Shown one piece after another: positions 17,603-29,200 of a stretch of DNA of 64,000 nucleotides. The translations under genes were made by a program, and so were the position numbers. How positions within the stretch are numbered: position 1 is the first letter of the stretch; every line of letters starts with the position of its first letter. This stretch comes from Leifsonia sp. Root112D2 (lineage in GTDB: Bacteria; Actinomycetota; Actinomycetes; Actinomycetales; Microbacteriaceae), in the NCBI RefSeq assembly GCF_001424905.1, contig NZ_LMCU01000002.1:1-64000 (forward strand), written 5' to 3'. The notes under the pieces are model-generated. The model saw only the letters and a list, made by a program, of their open reading frames with translations, had not been told where the DNA came from and did not search any database.

Positions 17603-18979
17603 TCAGTGGCGGTGGGCGCCGAGCTCTTCGGCGACGAGGAAGGCCAGCTCGAGCGACTGCATGTGGTTGAGCCGCGGGTCGCAAAGCGACTCGTAGCGCG
17701 TGGCCAGCGTTGCCTCGTCGATCTGTTCCGAACCGCCCAGGCACTCGGTGACGTCGTCGCCGGTCAGCTCCACGTGGATGCCGCCCGGGTTCGTTCCCAC
17801 CGCACGGTGCGCCTCGAAGAAGCCCTTGACCTCGTCGACGACGTCATCGAAGCGCCGCGTCTTGTAGCCGGCGGGGGTCGTGAGTCCGTTGCCGTGCATC
17901 GGATCGCTCACCCACAGCGGCGTCGCATCCGCGCCCTTGATTCGCTCCAGCAGTGGCGGCAGCGCGTCACGAATCTTGCCTGCACCCATGCGCGTGATGA
18001 ACGTGAGCCTGCCGGGCTCGCGATCGGGGTCGAGCTTGTCGATGAGCCGCAGCATGTCGTCGCCGCTGGTCGTCGGGCCGAGCTTGACGCCGATAGGGTT
18101 GCGCACCCGGGAGAGGAAGTCCACGTGGGCTCCGTCGAGCTCGCGCGTGCGCTCCCCGATCCACACGAAGTGCGCGGAGGTGTTGTACGGCGTTCCCGTG
18201 CGGGAGTCAATGCGGGTCATCGGGCGCTCGTAGTCCATGAGCAGCGCCTCGTGGCTGGAGTAGAACTCGACCCGCTTCAGCTCGTCGAAGTCGGCGCCGG
18301 CGGCCTCCATGAACTTGATGGCGCGGTCGATCTCACCCGCAAGCCCCTCGTAACGCTGGTTGGCCGGGTTCGCGGCGAAGCCCCGGTTCCAGCTGTGCAC
18401 CTGGCGCAGGTCGGCGAAACCGCCCTGCGTGAACGCGCGGATGAGGTTGAGGGTCGACGCGGCCGTGTGGTAGCCCTTCACCAGCCGACGCGGGTCTGCC
18501 GCGCGCGACTCAGGGGTGAAGTCGTAGCCGTTCACGATGTCGCCACGGTAGGCGGGAAGCGTGACGCCGCCGCGGGTCTCGGTGTCGCTCGAGCGCGGCT
18601 TGGCGAACTGGCCGGCCATGCGACCCATCTTGATGACGGGTACGGATGCGCCGTAGGTGAGCACGACGGCCATCTGCAGCACGGTCTTCACCCTGTCGCG
18701 AATCTGGTCGGCGGTGGCACCGGCAAACGTCTCGGCGCAGTCGCCTCCCTGCAGCAGGAAAGCCTTGCCCTGGGCAGCCTTGGCAAGCCGATCGCGCAGC
18801 TGGTCGACCTCGCCGGCAAAGACAAGCGGGGGCAGCGTGGCGATCTCGGCGGATGCCGCGTGCACGGCATCCTCATCGCTCCAGTTCGGCTGTTGCTTGA
18901 TGGGCAGCGAACGCCAATAGTCGAGGCCGGCAATCACAGACTCATCAGCCAAAACCACGGGCTCGTCAGGATCAACCAC
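17603..18979 (-). CDS. aroG: Class II 3-deoxy-D-arabino-heptulosonate 7-phosphate (DAHP) synthase
   Basis: This enzyme condenses phosphoenolpyruvate with erythrose 4-phosphate in the first step of the shikimate pathway. The 458-residue length and the class II signatures (FLLQGGDCAETF near residue 75, KMGRMAGQFAKPRS, GPTTSGDD, SDPMHGN, GGIHVELTGDDVTECLGG) identify the plant/actinobacterial type rather than the E. coli AroFGH type. Class II enzymes of this kind are allosterically inhibited by aromatic amino acids, sometimes with chorismate mutase. GTG start with a purine-rich AGAAGAAGAG upstream. It is convergent with the kinase gene, and its homologue lies near pknL in mycobacteria too. Confidence 0.95.
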   Translation of the reverse strand: MVDPDEPVVLADESVIAGLDYWRSLPIKQQPNWSDEDAVHAASAEIATLPPLVFAGEVDQLRDRLAKAAQGKAFLLQGGDCAETFAGATADQIRDRVKTVLQMAVVLTYGASVPVIKMGRMAGQFAKPRSSDTETRGGVTLPAYRGDIVNGYDFTPESRAADPRRLVKGYHTAASTLNLIRAFTQGGFADLRQVHSWNRGFAANPANQRYEGLAGEIDRAIKFMEAAGADFDELKRVEFYSSHEALLMDYERPMTRIDSRTGTPYNTSAHFVWIGERTRELDGAHVDFLSRVRNPIGVKLGPTTSGDDMLRLIDKLDPDREPGRLTFITRMGAGKIRDALPPLLERIKGADATPLWVSDPMHGNGLTTPAGYKTRRFDDVVDEVKGFFEAHRAVGTNPGGIHVELTGDDVTECLGGSEQIDEATLATRYESLCDPRLNHMQSLELAFLVAEELGAHRH

Positions 18980-19099
18980 GGCGCTCTTCTTCTCGTTAGG
19001 GGCGCACCGGCGCTATGACGGACGCCGGGCCATTCGGGCATGCCTTGTGGGGCACTGACTGTGCCGGATCCTCGAGGACCGCAGCATAGGGTACCGAGC

Positions 19100-19789
19100 C
19101 TATCGTGAAAGGCTCGCCCGCTTCTCTTTCACGCTGGAGGCGTAGACGTCGACATATTCCTGCCGGCTGAGCGCGTGGAGTTCATACATGATCTCGTCGG
19201 TGATGGAACGCAGAATGTACCGGTCGCCCTCCATGCCTTCGAAACGCGAGAAATCGAGCGGCTCGCCCACGATCATTCCGATGCGCATGATCTTCGGCAG
19301 CCGTGTTCCCGTGGGCATGGCCTTCTCGGTGTCGATCATCACGACGGGAACCACGGGCACCTTGCCCTCGAGAATCATGCGGGCAACCCCCGTGCGCCCG
19401 CGGTACATCTTGCCGTCGGGGCTGCGGGTCCCCTCCGGGTAGATTCCGAGTACGTCACCGCGGGCGAGTACGCCCAGCCCGGTGTTCAGCGAATCTTCGG
19501 ATGCCTTTCCACCCGAGCGATCGATCGGCAGCATACCCGTGGCGGTCATGAAGTTCTTCGTGAGCCAGCCCTTAAGCCCCTTGCGGGTGAAGTAGTCGCT
19601 CTTGGCCAGAAACGACACGCGGCGCCTGATCAGCAGCGGCAAAAAGACGGAGTCGATGAACGACAGATGGTTGCTGGCCAGAATCACGCCGCCGTTTTCG
19701 GGGATGTTCTCGAGGCCGACCGTCCAGGGCCGAAAGACACTCTTCAGCAGCGGCCCGACGATCAGGTTCTTCAAGATCCAGTAGATCAT
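19100..19789 (-). CDS. plsC: 1-acyl-sn-glycerol-3-phosphate acyltransferase (PlsC-like)
   Basis: The 229-residue protein has the acyltransferase motifs NHLSFID (H-X4-D, about residues 40-46), the substrate-binding motif YPEGTRS (around residue 117) and a final VPVVPVV block, so it likely acylates lysophosphatidic acid in phospholipid synthesis. One N-terminal hydrophobic segment (YWILKNLIVGPLLKSVF) should hold it at the membrane. Its mycobacterial counterpart (Rv2182c) is likewise close to the class II DAHP synthase gene. It lies 47 nt downstream of the glucokinase gene on the same strand and may be cotranscribed. Confidence 0.88.
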   Translation of the reverse strand: MIYWILKNLIVGPLLKSVFRPWTVGLENIPENGGVILASNHLSFIDSVFLPLLIRRRVSFLAKSDYFTRKGLKGWLTKNFMTATGMLPIDRSGGKASEDSLNTGLGVLARGDVLGIYPEGTRSPDGKMYRGRTGVARMILEGKVPVVPVVMIDTEKAMPTGTRLPKIMRIGMIVGEPLDFSRFEGMEGDRYILRSITDEIMYELHALSRQEYVDVYASSVKEKRASLSR

Positions 19790-19836
19790 CTAGTCCTCGA
19801 CCCCCTTGAGCGAGCGTGCACAATCCTACCGGCGGC

Positions 19837-20787
19837 CTATCGGTGGCTCGCGTGCAATCGGGCGAGATCGGCCGCACCGACCACTCCTGCGTCGTTGACG
19901 AGCTCGGCAATGCGGAAGTCCGGTTCCGGGTGGTAGCCCCGGGCCGGCAGGTTTTCGAGATACGCCTGCCGGATGGGCTCAAGCAGCAGGTCACCGGCCT
20001 GGGCGACGCCGCCGCCGAAAACAAAGAGCTGCGGGTCCAGAATGGCTCCCAGGCTGGCACAGGCCTGGCCGAGCCAGCCGCCGAGCTCGCGCAGCGCGGC
20101 GAGAGCGCCGGGGTCGCCGGCCATGATCAGCTTGCTGATGTCTTTGCCACCGAGCGAGCCCTTGCGCGAGCGCACATCGGCGAGAGCCTGACCGATGCCG
20201 CCGGCATCCGCCAACACGTTGGCCATGCGCTGCAGGGCCCGGCCGGAGCCGTATTGCTCGATGCAGCCGTGGGCGCCGCATCCGCAGGGCAGACCGCCCG
20301 GAACAACGCGCATGTGCCCGAGTTCGGCGCCGGCGCCGAAGCCGCCGCGGAACAGGCGGTCCTCGCTCACGATGGCGCCGCCGACGCCGGTGCCGATGGT
20401 GAGAGTCACCATGTCGCTGACCAGTCGGCCCGCGCCGTACTGGAATTCGGCCCATCCGGCGGCATTCGCATCGTTCTCGATGATGACGGGCACATCGAGC
20501 CGCGCCTCGAGCTTCTCGCGAAACGGCTCCTGGCGCCAGTTGATGTTGGGTGCGTAGTAGACGATCGACTGCGATGCGTCGATGAATCCCGCGGCCGCGA
20601 CGCCGGCCGCCGCGATGTCGGGGTGGCCCTCACGCAGCCGCTCGATCATCTCCACGACGACGTTCTCGATCTGGTGGGGCTCGCCCGCGGGTGTGGGCTG
20701 GCGCTCCTCGGCGACAATCGCGCCAAACTCGTCAACGACGGCCCCGGCGATCTTGGTGCCGCCGATGTCGATCCCGATTGCATGCAC
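19837..20787 (-). CDS. glk: ROK-family glucokinase
   Basis: The protein (316 residues from the GTG at 20787) starts VHAIGIDIGGTKIAG, the ATP-binding loop of ROK kinases. It has END at the sugar site (VIIENDANAAGWAE) and the ROK zinc motif CGCGAHGCIEQYGSG near the middle. These features match the glucose kinases of Streptomyces GlkA type, which phosphorylate glucose with ATP (some use polyphosphate). The longer open frame upstream is not conserved-looking and runs into the divergent promoter region, so the GTG is preferred; GAAAGG lies 11 nt before it. Confidence 0.88.
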   Translation of the reverse strand: MHAIGIDIGGTKIAGAVVDEFGAIVAEERQPTPAGEPHQIENVVVEMIERLREGHPDIAAAGVAAAGFIDASQSIVYYAPNINWRQEPFREKLEARLDVPVIIENDANAAGWAEFQYGAGRLVSDMVTLTIGTGVGGAIVSEDRLFRGGFGAGAELGHMRVVPGGLPCGCGAHGCIEQYGSGRALQRMANVLADAGGIGQALADVRSRKGSLGGKDISKLIMAGDPGALAALRELGGWLGQACASLGAILDPQLFVFGGGVAQAGDLLLEPIRQAYLENLPARGYHPEPDFRIAELVNDAGVVGAADLARLHASHR

Positions 20788-20870
20788 GCGCGGCGGCCTT
20801 TCTGAAAAAACTGGGGGTGAGCGCGCCCGGTGGGCTCTCAGGAGCCGTTCGATCGCACCATCTAGAGTGT

Positions 20871-20896
20871 AGTTAACCACCAAGGCAGTTAGCCAC
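20871..20896. repeat. Direct repeat AGTTARCCAC in a divergent promoter region
   Basis: AGTTAACCAC (20871-20880) and AGTTAGCCAC (20887-20896) are spaced by 16 bp between the glucokinase and acyl-CoA synthetase genes. Two near-identical decamers in a shared control region suggest a regulator site, but this could be chance. Confidence 0.35.
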
Positions 20897-20961
20897 GTGG
20901 CCGCTTCCGCCGCACAAGGCGGGAAGGCCATGGGGCACTCATCGGTACCGAAGGAGTTACC

Positions 20962-22788
<1,827 letters not shown>

Positions 22789-22815
22789 CCCTTCGGCACG
22801 CTCACGGACCGGCGG

Positions 22816-23307
22816 CTAGAACCAGTCGCTTTCGCGCACCTGCTTCATGGCCTCGCGACGGGTCGGCTTGTCGAGCCTGTCGAGGTAGAGCATGCCGTTC
22901 AGGTGATCGGTCTCGTGCTGCAGGGCCTGGGCCATCACCCCGGTGCCACTGACCTCTATCGCGTTGCCGTCAAGGTCGATGCCGGTCGCGCGGGCGAATG
23001 GGTAGCGCATGGTGGAGAACCACAGCCCGGGAACGGAGAGGCAGCCCTCCTCCATGGCCTCCGGCTCACCGGAGAGCTCCACTATCACCGGGTTGAGCAT
23101 GTAGCCGATCTCGCCGTCGACGTTGTAACTGAAGGCACGCAGATTCACCCCGATCTGGGCCGCGGCGACACCCGCACGCCCCGGCGGGCGCACGCTGTCG
23201 ATGAGATCGTCGACGAGGGCGCGAACGCCGTCGTCTACCGCATCGATCGGGTCGGAGACGGTCTTCAGCACGGGGTCGCCAAAGAGTCGGATCTGGCGTT
23301 CGGTCAC
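22816..23307 (-). CDS. def: Peptide deformylase
   Basis: Peptide deformylase removes the N-formyl group from nascent proteins using a metal ion. The 163-residue protein has motif 2 EGCLSVPG (metal-binding Cys, around residue 90) and motif 3 QHETDHLNG (HEXXH-type, around 130). Motif 1 reads RAGVAAAQ where GxGxAAxQ is usual, so its first glycine is replaced by arginine; the glutamine is kept. The metal ligands are intact, so it should be active. GTG start overlaps the stop of the oxidoreductase gene upstream (GTGA), making a three-gene operon with the MinD-like gene. Confidence 0.93.
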   Translation of the reverse strand: MTERQIRLFGDPVLKTVSDPIDAVDDGVRALVDDLIDSVRPPGRAGVAAAQIGVNLRAFSYNVDGEIGYMLNPVIVELSGEPEAMEEGCLSVPGLWFSTMRYPFARATGIDLDGNAIEVSGTGVMAQALQHETDHLNGMLYLDRLDKPTRREAMKQVRESDWF

Positions 23308-24809
23308 GGTGCCTCCTCGGCGTTCGGTTGGGGTGCGGCGTTCGTGGTGCGTGCAGCGTTCAATTGCTGCACGGCGGCCTCGCGTTCCGCAAGGGCCTCC
23401 TCCGCCTTCAACAGGGCGTTCTCGACCACCTCGCTCGCCGCGGGATGCGGCCAGTACTGGCTGCGCGCGAGCCCCCGCACACTCATGCCGTGGCTGGCGG
23501 CAAGAACCAGGGTCTGAATCAGGATGCTCGCCTCCGGCCCGATGATGTGGGCACCGAGCAGCAGACCGCTGTCGGCATCGACGATGAGCTTGCAGAAGCT
23601 CGTGGTGTCTTCCAGCGCCCAGCCGTAGGCCGTGGTGCGGTATTCCTGCGTCACCGCAACGAACGCACTGCCGTCGACACGCGATGCGGTCTCAGCCTGC
23701 GCCTCGGTGAGTCCGAAGTGTGCGATCTGCGGATGGCTGAAGATGGCCGCGGGAATGGGGCCGGGGTCGCCGCCGATGGGTGCATCCGGATGCATGATGT
23801 TGTGCTCGACGACGCGCGCCTCGTGATTGGCGACGTGCTTGAGCTGCCACAGGCTGCTCACATCGCCGAGCGCGAAGACCCCCTCGACCGGCGCACCGTT
23901 CGACAACACCCGCTGCTGTGCGTCGACGACCAGTCGAGAATCGTCGTGAAGGTCGAAACCGACGGATGCCGCGGCGAGGGTGTCCGTGTTGGGCACGCGC
24001 CCGTGCGCCACGAGAACCATCGAGGCCTCGACCCGCCCGCCGGAGGCGAGTGTGAGGTGAAGCTCGCCTCCCACACGCTCGATGGCCTCGACCGCGTCGT
24101 TCGCGAGGTGATGCCAGCGATCGTCTGCCAGCTCGGTGAAGCGCTGCGACACATCCGCATCGAGGCCCGTCAGCAGCCGCCCGGAGCGCGTGATGAGGGT
24201 GACATCGACACCGAACGACGAGAACACGTGGGCGAATTCCACGGCGACCGCACCGCCGCCGACAATCACGAGCGAACGCGGCAGCGCATCGATGCGCATA
24301 ATCGAGTTGGAGTCGTGAATCGCCGGATCCGGCTCGTAGGCCGCCAACAGCGGCCGGGGCCGTGAGCCCGCGGCAATGACGATGACGGGCGCGTGCAGTC
24401 GCTCTCCGCTGGCGCTGACGACGGTGTGCTGGTCTTCAAAGCCGAAGGACTCGCGGAAGACGGTGACGTTCGGCGACTTCTGGTCACGGTAACGGAATCC
24501 GGCACGGGATATCTTGTCGGTCTTGGCGAAGACGCGATCGCGCACCAGCGGCCAGTTCACGGGGTCAATTCTCGCGCTGAGACCGAGCCGCTCGCCGTCG
24601 ACGGCGTCGGTGGCGACATCCGCGACCCGCACGAACATCTTCGTGGGAATACAGCCGGCGTTCAGGCAGGTGCCGCCGAACCACTCGCCGTCGTCGATGA
24701 GTGCGACATTCCACTCGGCGAACTCGGGCCCGATCAGGGAATTGCCCGAGCCTGCACCGATGACGATGAGATCGAACTCCTGCGCCGGCGCACTCGCGCG
24801 CTCAGGCAC
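23304..24809 (-). CDS. mtr: Mycothione reductase-like FAD disulfide oxidoreductase
   Basis: This 501-residue flavoprotein has the FAD loop LIVIGAGSGNSL, the redox-active disulfide motif GGTCLNAGCIPTK, the NAD(P)-binding segment LVIVGGGAVAVEFA, and the C-terminal His motif in SQYWPHPAASEVVENAL. The combination of GSGNS and this C-terminus resembles mycothione reductase, which keeps mycothiol reduced in actinobacteria, more than lipoamide dehydrogenase. The frame can be extended to a TTG at 24833, but the GTG at 24809, which overlaps the upstream stop by 8 nt, is more likely. Downstream it overlaps def. Confidence 0.82.
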   Translation of the reverse strand: MPERASAPAQEFDLIVIGAGSGNSLIGPEFAEWNVALIDDGEWFGGTCLNAGCIPTKMFVRVADVATDAVDGERLGLSARIDPVNWPLVRDRVFAKTDKISRAGFRYRDQKSPNVTVFRESFGFEDQHTVVSASGERLHAPVIVIAAGSRPRPLLAAYEPDPAIHDSNSIMRIDALPRSLVIVGGGAVAVEFAHVFSSFGVDVTLITRSGRLLTGLDADVSQRFTELADDRWHHLANDAVEAIERVGGELHLTLASGGRVEASMVLVAHGRVPNTDTLAAASVGFDLHDDSRLVVDAQQRVLSNGAPVEGVFALGDVSSLWQLKHVANHEARVVEHNIMHPDAPIGGDPGPIPAAIFSHPQIAHFGLTEAQAETASRVDGSAFVAVTQEYRTTAYGWALEDTTSFCKLIVDADSGLLLGAHIIGPEASILIQTLVLAASHGMSVRGLARSQYWPHPAASEVVENALLKAEEALAEREAAVQQLNAARTTNAAPQPNAEEAP

Positions 24810-26127
24810 CGCGATTGGCCGGCAGGCCCTCAACGACGAGCGCGGCGAGGGTGCGCGCCGAGTACTTGGTGATCGGCTTGAGGTCTTTGTACGAGACCAC
24901 CGAGCCCGCCGCCAGCTGCGGGTCGTACGGAATACGCACGATCTCGCGCACCCGGGAGCGGAAGTGCGATTCGATCTCGTCGAGCTTCACGAGATTGGTG
25001 CCCTGCGTTGCCGTGTTCAGCGCCACGACGGCGTTGCGCACCAAATCTCCGTAGCCGTTCGCTTCGAGCCAGGTGAGGGTCTCGGATGCCAGCCGCGCCT
25101 CGTCGACGCTGCCGCCGGAGACGATCACCACCGAATCGGCGCGCTGCAGGGTGGCCCGCATGACGGAGTGCACGATGCCCGTGCCGCAATCGGTGAGCAC
25201 AATCGAATAGAAGCGCTCGGCGAGATCGGCAACGACGTTGTAGTCGTTCTCGTCGAACGCCTCGGAGAGCAGTGGGTCGGTATCAGAGGCAAGAATGTCG
25301 AGCCGCGTCTCGTCACGGGAGACGAGTGCCGAGAAGTCGGTGAATCCGCCGATTGACGGGGCCTTGTGCACGACGTCGCGCACCGTGGCCCGGGTCTGCT
25401 TGGGCACGCGCTCAGAGAGGGTGCCACGGTCGGGGTTGGCATCGACCGCGATGATGCGGTCATCGCGGGCATCGGCAAGAGCCATGCCAAGCAGGGTGGT
25501 GACGGTGGTCTTTCCCACGCCGCCCTTGCGCGTCAACACCGGAACGAAGCGGGTTCCACCCTCGAACTGCTTCTGGATGCGGTGGTCAAGCTCCTTGCGC
25601 GCCCGCACCGCGGCGGAATCGCCGAGATTGACCGTGTGGAAAGTGAGCCCGTAGACGAAACGACTCCAGCCACCCTCCGGCGCCGGACGCGTCTTGCGAT
25701 TCACCTCGAGCAGTCGATCCGCCGTCAGCATGGCCGCGGGTTCCGGCTGAACCGAGTGCTCGCCACGCAGGCGATCGCGGCGCGACTGCGAGAACGCGTC
25801 GTTGGCGGCGATGGCCGCCGTGTCGATGATGCCGGTGCGCGGGGCGACGATGGCGACGGACATCGTATTGGCGGCATCCGCGCCGATGACATGCCCCGGA
25901 TTCACGGCGACGTCATCGATGGTGAGAGCCACCTCATCGTCGGGAACCACGTGCACGGGAGCGGGGGGCAGGTCGACGACGACACTGAGGTTCTGCGGCA
26001 GATCGACGGCGAGGTCGTCGCTCAGGGAAGGCCTGAGCTCGCGAGAGAACTCCCCCTCCGGGACGGCCGCGGCGTCGGAAGACGGGTTCCGCACGTTCGC
26101 GTCCTTCTTGTCCGTTTTATCTGGCAC
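24802..26127 (-). CDS. MinD/ParA-like ATPase with long disordered N-terminus
   Basis: The 441-residue protein has about 150 residues of acidic, low-complexity sequence followed by a ParA/MinD-type P-loop domain: RKGGVGKTTVTTLLG near residue 204 (Walker A with the signature lysine), AVDANPDRGT (Walker A-prime/switch I region) and IVLTDCGTG (Walker B). This layout is like the EspI-type and related MinD-like ATPases of actinobacteria, whose exact function is mostly unknown. GTG start with AAGGAG about 10 nt upstream. It is the first gene of an operon with mycothione reductase and def. There is no adjacent ParB, so chromosome segregation is not implied. Confidence 0.8.
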   Translation of the reverse strand: MPDKTDKKDANVRNPSSDAAAVPEGEFSRELRPSLSDDLAVDLPQNLSVVVDLPPAPVHVVPDDEVALTIDDVAVNPGHVIGADAANTMSVAIVAPRTGIIDTAAIAANDAFSQSRRDRLRGEHSVQPEPAAMLTADRLLEVNRKTRPAPEGGWSRFVYGLTFHTVNLGDSAAVRARKELDHRIQKQFEGGTRFVPVLTRKGGVGKTTVTTLLGMALADARDDRIIAVDANPDRGTLSERVPKQTRATVRDVVHKAPSIGGFTDFSALVSRDETRLDILASDTDPLLSEAFDENDYNVVADLAERFYSIVLTDCGTGIVHSVMRATLQRADSVVIVSGGSVDEARLASETLTWLEANGYGDLVRNAVVALNTATQGTNLVKLDEIESHFRSRVREIVRIPYDPQLAAGSVVSYKDLKPITKYSARTLAALVVEGLPANRGA

Positions 26128-26227
26128 CTGGGCAGTCTCCTTAGCTGAATGACTGTCTCACAGTTTAGCGTGGCACTGAAAATTCGTTCATCAGCACCCG
26201 GGCCGTGGGCACGGCCTCGGCCTCGTG

Positions 26228-29200
26228 TCAGCCGGCAGGGGTGATGACGACGAGCAGGTCGCCCGCGTCGACCTGCTGGGTCTTGGGAATGGCGAGCCTC
26301 TCGATGATGCCGGCGATGGGAGCGGTGATGGCTGCCTCCATCTTCATGGCCTCAATGGATGCCACCGACGCTCCGGCGGCGACCGTGTCACCCACGGCCA
26401 CCTGCAGGGTGACCACGCCCGAGAACGGTGCGGCAACCTGGCCGGGCTTCGCGCTGTCGGCCTTCTCGGCGGCCTTGCTGTCGACCTGGATGCCGCGGTC
26501 GCGCACGAACACCGGTCGCAACTGCCCGTTGAGGGTGGTCATCACGGTGCGCATGCCCTTGTCGTCGGCCTCGCCGATGGCCTCAAGCCCGATGTAGAGC
26601 CGCACGCCCTTGTCGATCTCGATGACGTGCTCGGCGGTCGGCTGCAGCCCGTAGAGGTAGTCCATGGTGTCGACCACCGAGAGGTCACCGAAGAGCTCGC
26701 GGATCTGCTCGAACTGGCGCGTCGGTGCCGGGAACAAGAGCCGGTTCAGGGTGGCACGACGCGTGGCGCTGTCGCCGGCAAGGCCGGCCTCGTCTTCGGC
26801 CGTCAGGTCGGCGGTGGGGATCCGCACCGTGCGGCCCGCGAGCACCTTGGAGCGGAACGGCTCGGGCCATCCGCCGGGCAGTTCGCCGAGCTCGCCGGCC
26901 ATGAAGCCGATCACCGACTCGGGAATGTCGTAGTTCTGCGGGTTCGCCTCGAAATCGGCCGGGTCGGCACGCACCGCGGCCAGCGACAGGGCAAGATCGC
27001 CGACGACCTTCGATGACGGGGTCACCTTGGGAACCCGACCGAGGATCTTGTCTGCTGCCGCGTACATGTTCTCGATGAGTTCGAAGTCCTCGGCCAGGCC
27101 GAGCGCCTTGGCCTGCTGGCGCAGGTTAGAGAGCTGGCCACCGGGAATCTCGTGCTTATATACGCGGCCCGTGGGGCCCGGCAGACCCGACTCGAAGGGG
27201 CGGTAGACGGCGCGCACGGCCTCCCAGTACGGCTCAAGATCGCTGACCGCGCTCAGCGAGAGTCCGGTGTCGCGCTCGGTGTGGGCCAGGGCTGCGACGA
27301 GGGCGGATGCCGATGGCTGGCTGGTGGTGCCGGCCATCGGCGCGCTCGCCACGTCTACCGCATCCGCCCCGGCACGGCTGGCCGCCAGCAGGGTGGCCAG
27401 CTGGCCGCCGGCGGTGTCGTGGGTGTGCACGTGCACGGGCAGGTCGAAGCGGTCACGGAAGGCCGCCACGAGCTTCTCAGCCGCGGCGGGGCGCAGCAGG
27501 CCGGCCATGTCCTTGATGGCCAGGATGTGCGCGCCGGAATCGACGATCTGCTCGGCAAGCTTCAGGTAGTAGTCGAGGGTGTAGAGCTTCTCGGCAGGAT
27601 CCAGCAGATCGCCGGTGTAGCACACGGCAACCTCGGCAACCGCCGTGCCGGTGGCCAGCACCGATTCGATGGCCGGCCGCATCTGGTCGATGTCGTTCAA
27701 GGCATCGAAAATGCGGAAGATATCAACGCCGGTGGCCGCCGCCTCACGCACGAATGCGTCCGTCACCTCGGTCGGATACGGCGTGTAGCCGACGGTGTTA
27801 CGACCCCGCAACAACATCTGGATGGCCACGTTCGGCAGCGCCTCACGCAGCGACGCGAGCCGATCCCACGGGTCCTCACCCAGGAACCGCAATGCCACGT
27901 CGTAGGTTGCCCCGCCCCAGGCCTCGACCGAGAGCAGTTCGGGCGTCATGCGTGCAACATACGGTGCGGCGGCCAGCAGGTCACGCGTGCGTACCCGGGT
28001 CGCCAGCAGCGACTGGTGCGCGTCACGGAACGTGGTCTCGGTGACCGCAAGGGCCGTCTGTGCGCGCAAGGCGGCGGCGAAACCCGCCGGGCCGAGCTCG
28101 AGCAACCGCTGCCGGGAACCGGCAGGAGCATCAGCCTGCAGGTCGATCTTCGGCAGCTTGTCCACCGGCTCGGCCGTCTCGGGACGCGGACCGTTCGGCT
28201 GGTTCACCGTGACATCCGCCAGCCAGTTCAGCATCTTCGTGCCGCGGTCCTTCGACACCCGACCACGCAACAACTCGGGGCGCTCCTCGATGAACGAGGT
28301 GCTCAGGTCGCCTGCCACGAACGACGGGTCGTCGAGCACGGCCTGCAGGAAGGGAATGTTGGTGGCAACACCACGAATGCGGAACTCGGCCAGACCGCGC
28401 CGGGCCCGGCTCACTGCAGCCTCGAAGGTGCGACCACGGCAGGTCATCTTGGCCAGCATGGAGTCGAAGTGCGGGCTGATCTGCGCGCCCGGGTTGATCG
28501 TGCCGCCGTCCAGGCGCACACCGCCACCACCCGGCGAACGGTAGGTCGTGATCTTGCCCGTGTCGGGCCTAAAGCCGGCGGTCGGGTCCTCCGTCGTGAT
28601 GCGGCACTGCAGGGCCGCCCCGCGCAAAACGAGGTTCTCCTGGTGCAGGCCCAGCTCGCCCAGGGTCTCCCCCGCCGCGATGCGCATCTGCGACTGCACG
28701 AGATCCACATCGGTGACCTCCTCGGTCACCGTGTGCTCCACCTGGATGCGCGGGTTCATCTCGATGAACACATGCTGCCCGGCCCGCTCGCCCACCGTGT
28801 CGACCAAAAACTCCACGGTTCCCGCGTTGACATAGTTGATCGACTTCGCGAACGCCACGGCATCCTTGTACAGCGACTGTCGAATCTCCTCGTCGAGGTT
28901 CGGCGCCGGGGCGATCTCGATGACCTTCTGGTGCCGACGCTGCACCGAGCAGTCACGCTCGAACAGGTGCACCGTCTCGCCCGTGCCGTCCGCCAGAATC
29001 TGCACCTCGATGTGCCGGGGGCGCAACACCGCCTGCTCCAAGAACATGGTGGGATCGCCGAAGGCGCTGTCGGCCTCCCGCATCGCCTCCTCGAGCGAGC
29101 CACGCAGTTCTTCCTTGGAGTTCACCCGGCGCATCCCGCGCCCGCCGCCACCGGCAACGGCCTTCGCGAAGATCGGAAAACCGATCTCCTCCGCCTGCGA

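Noticed and set aside
17606..19018. 470-codon open frame on the plus strand
   Set aside because: It is antisense to the class II DAHP synthase gene and has no recognisable protein motif.
26204..26219. GGCCGT-GGGC-ACGGCC hairpin downstream of the MinD-like gene start region as a terminator
   Set aside because: The stem is only 6 bp, without a T-tract, and lies just upstream of that gene rather than clearly after a stop on the same strand; chance is likely in this GC-rich DNA.
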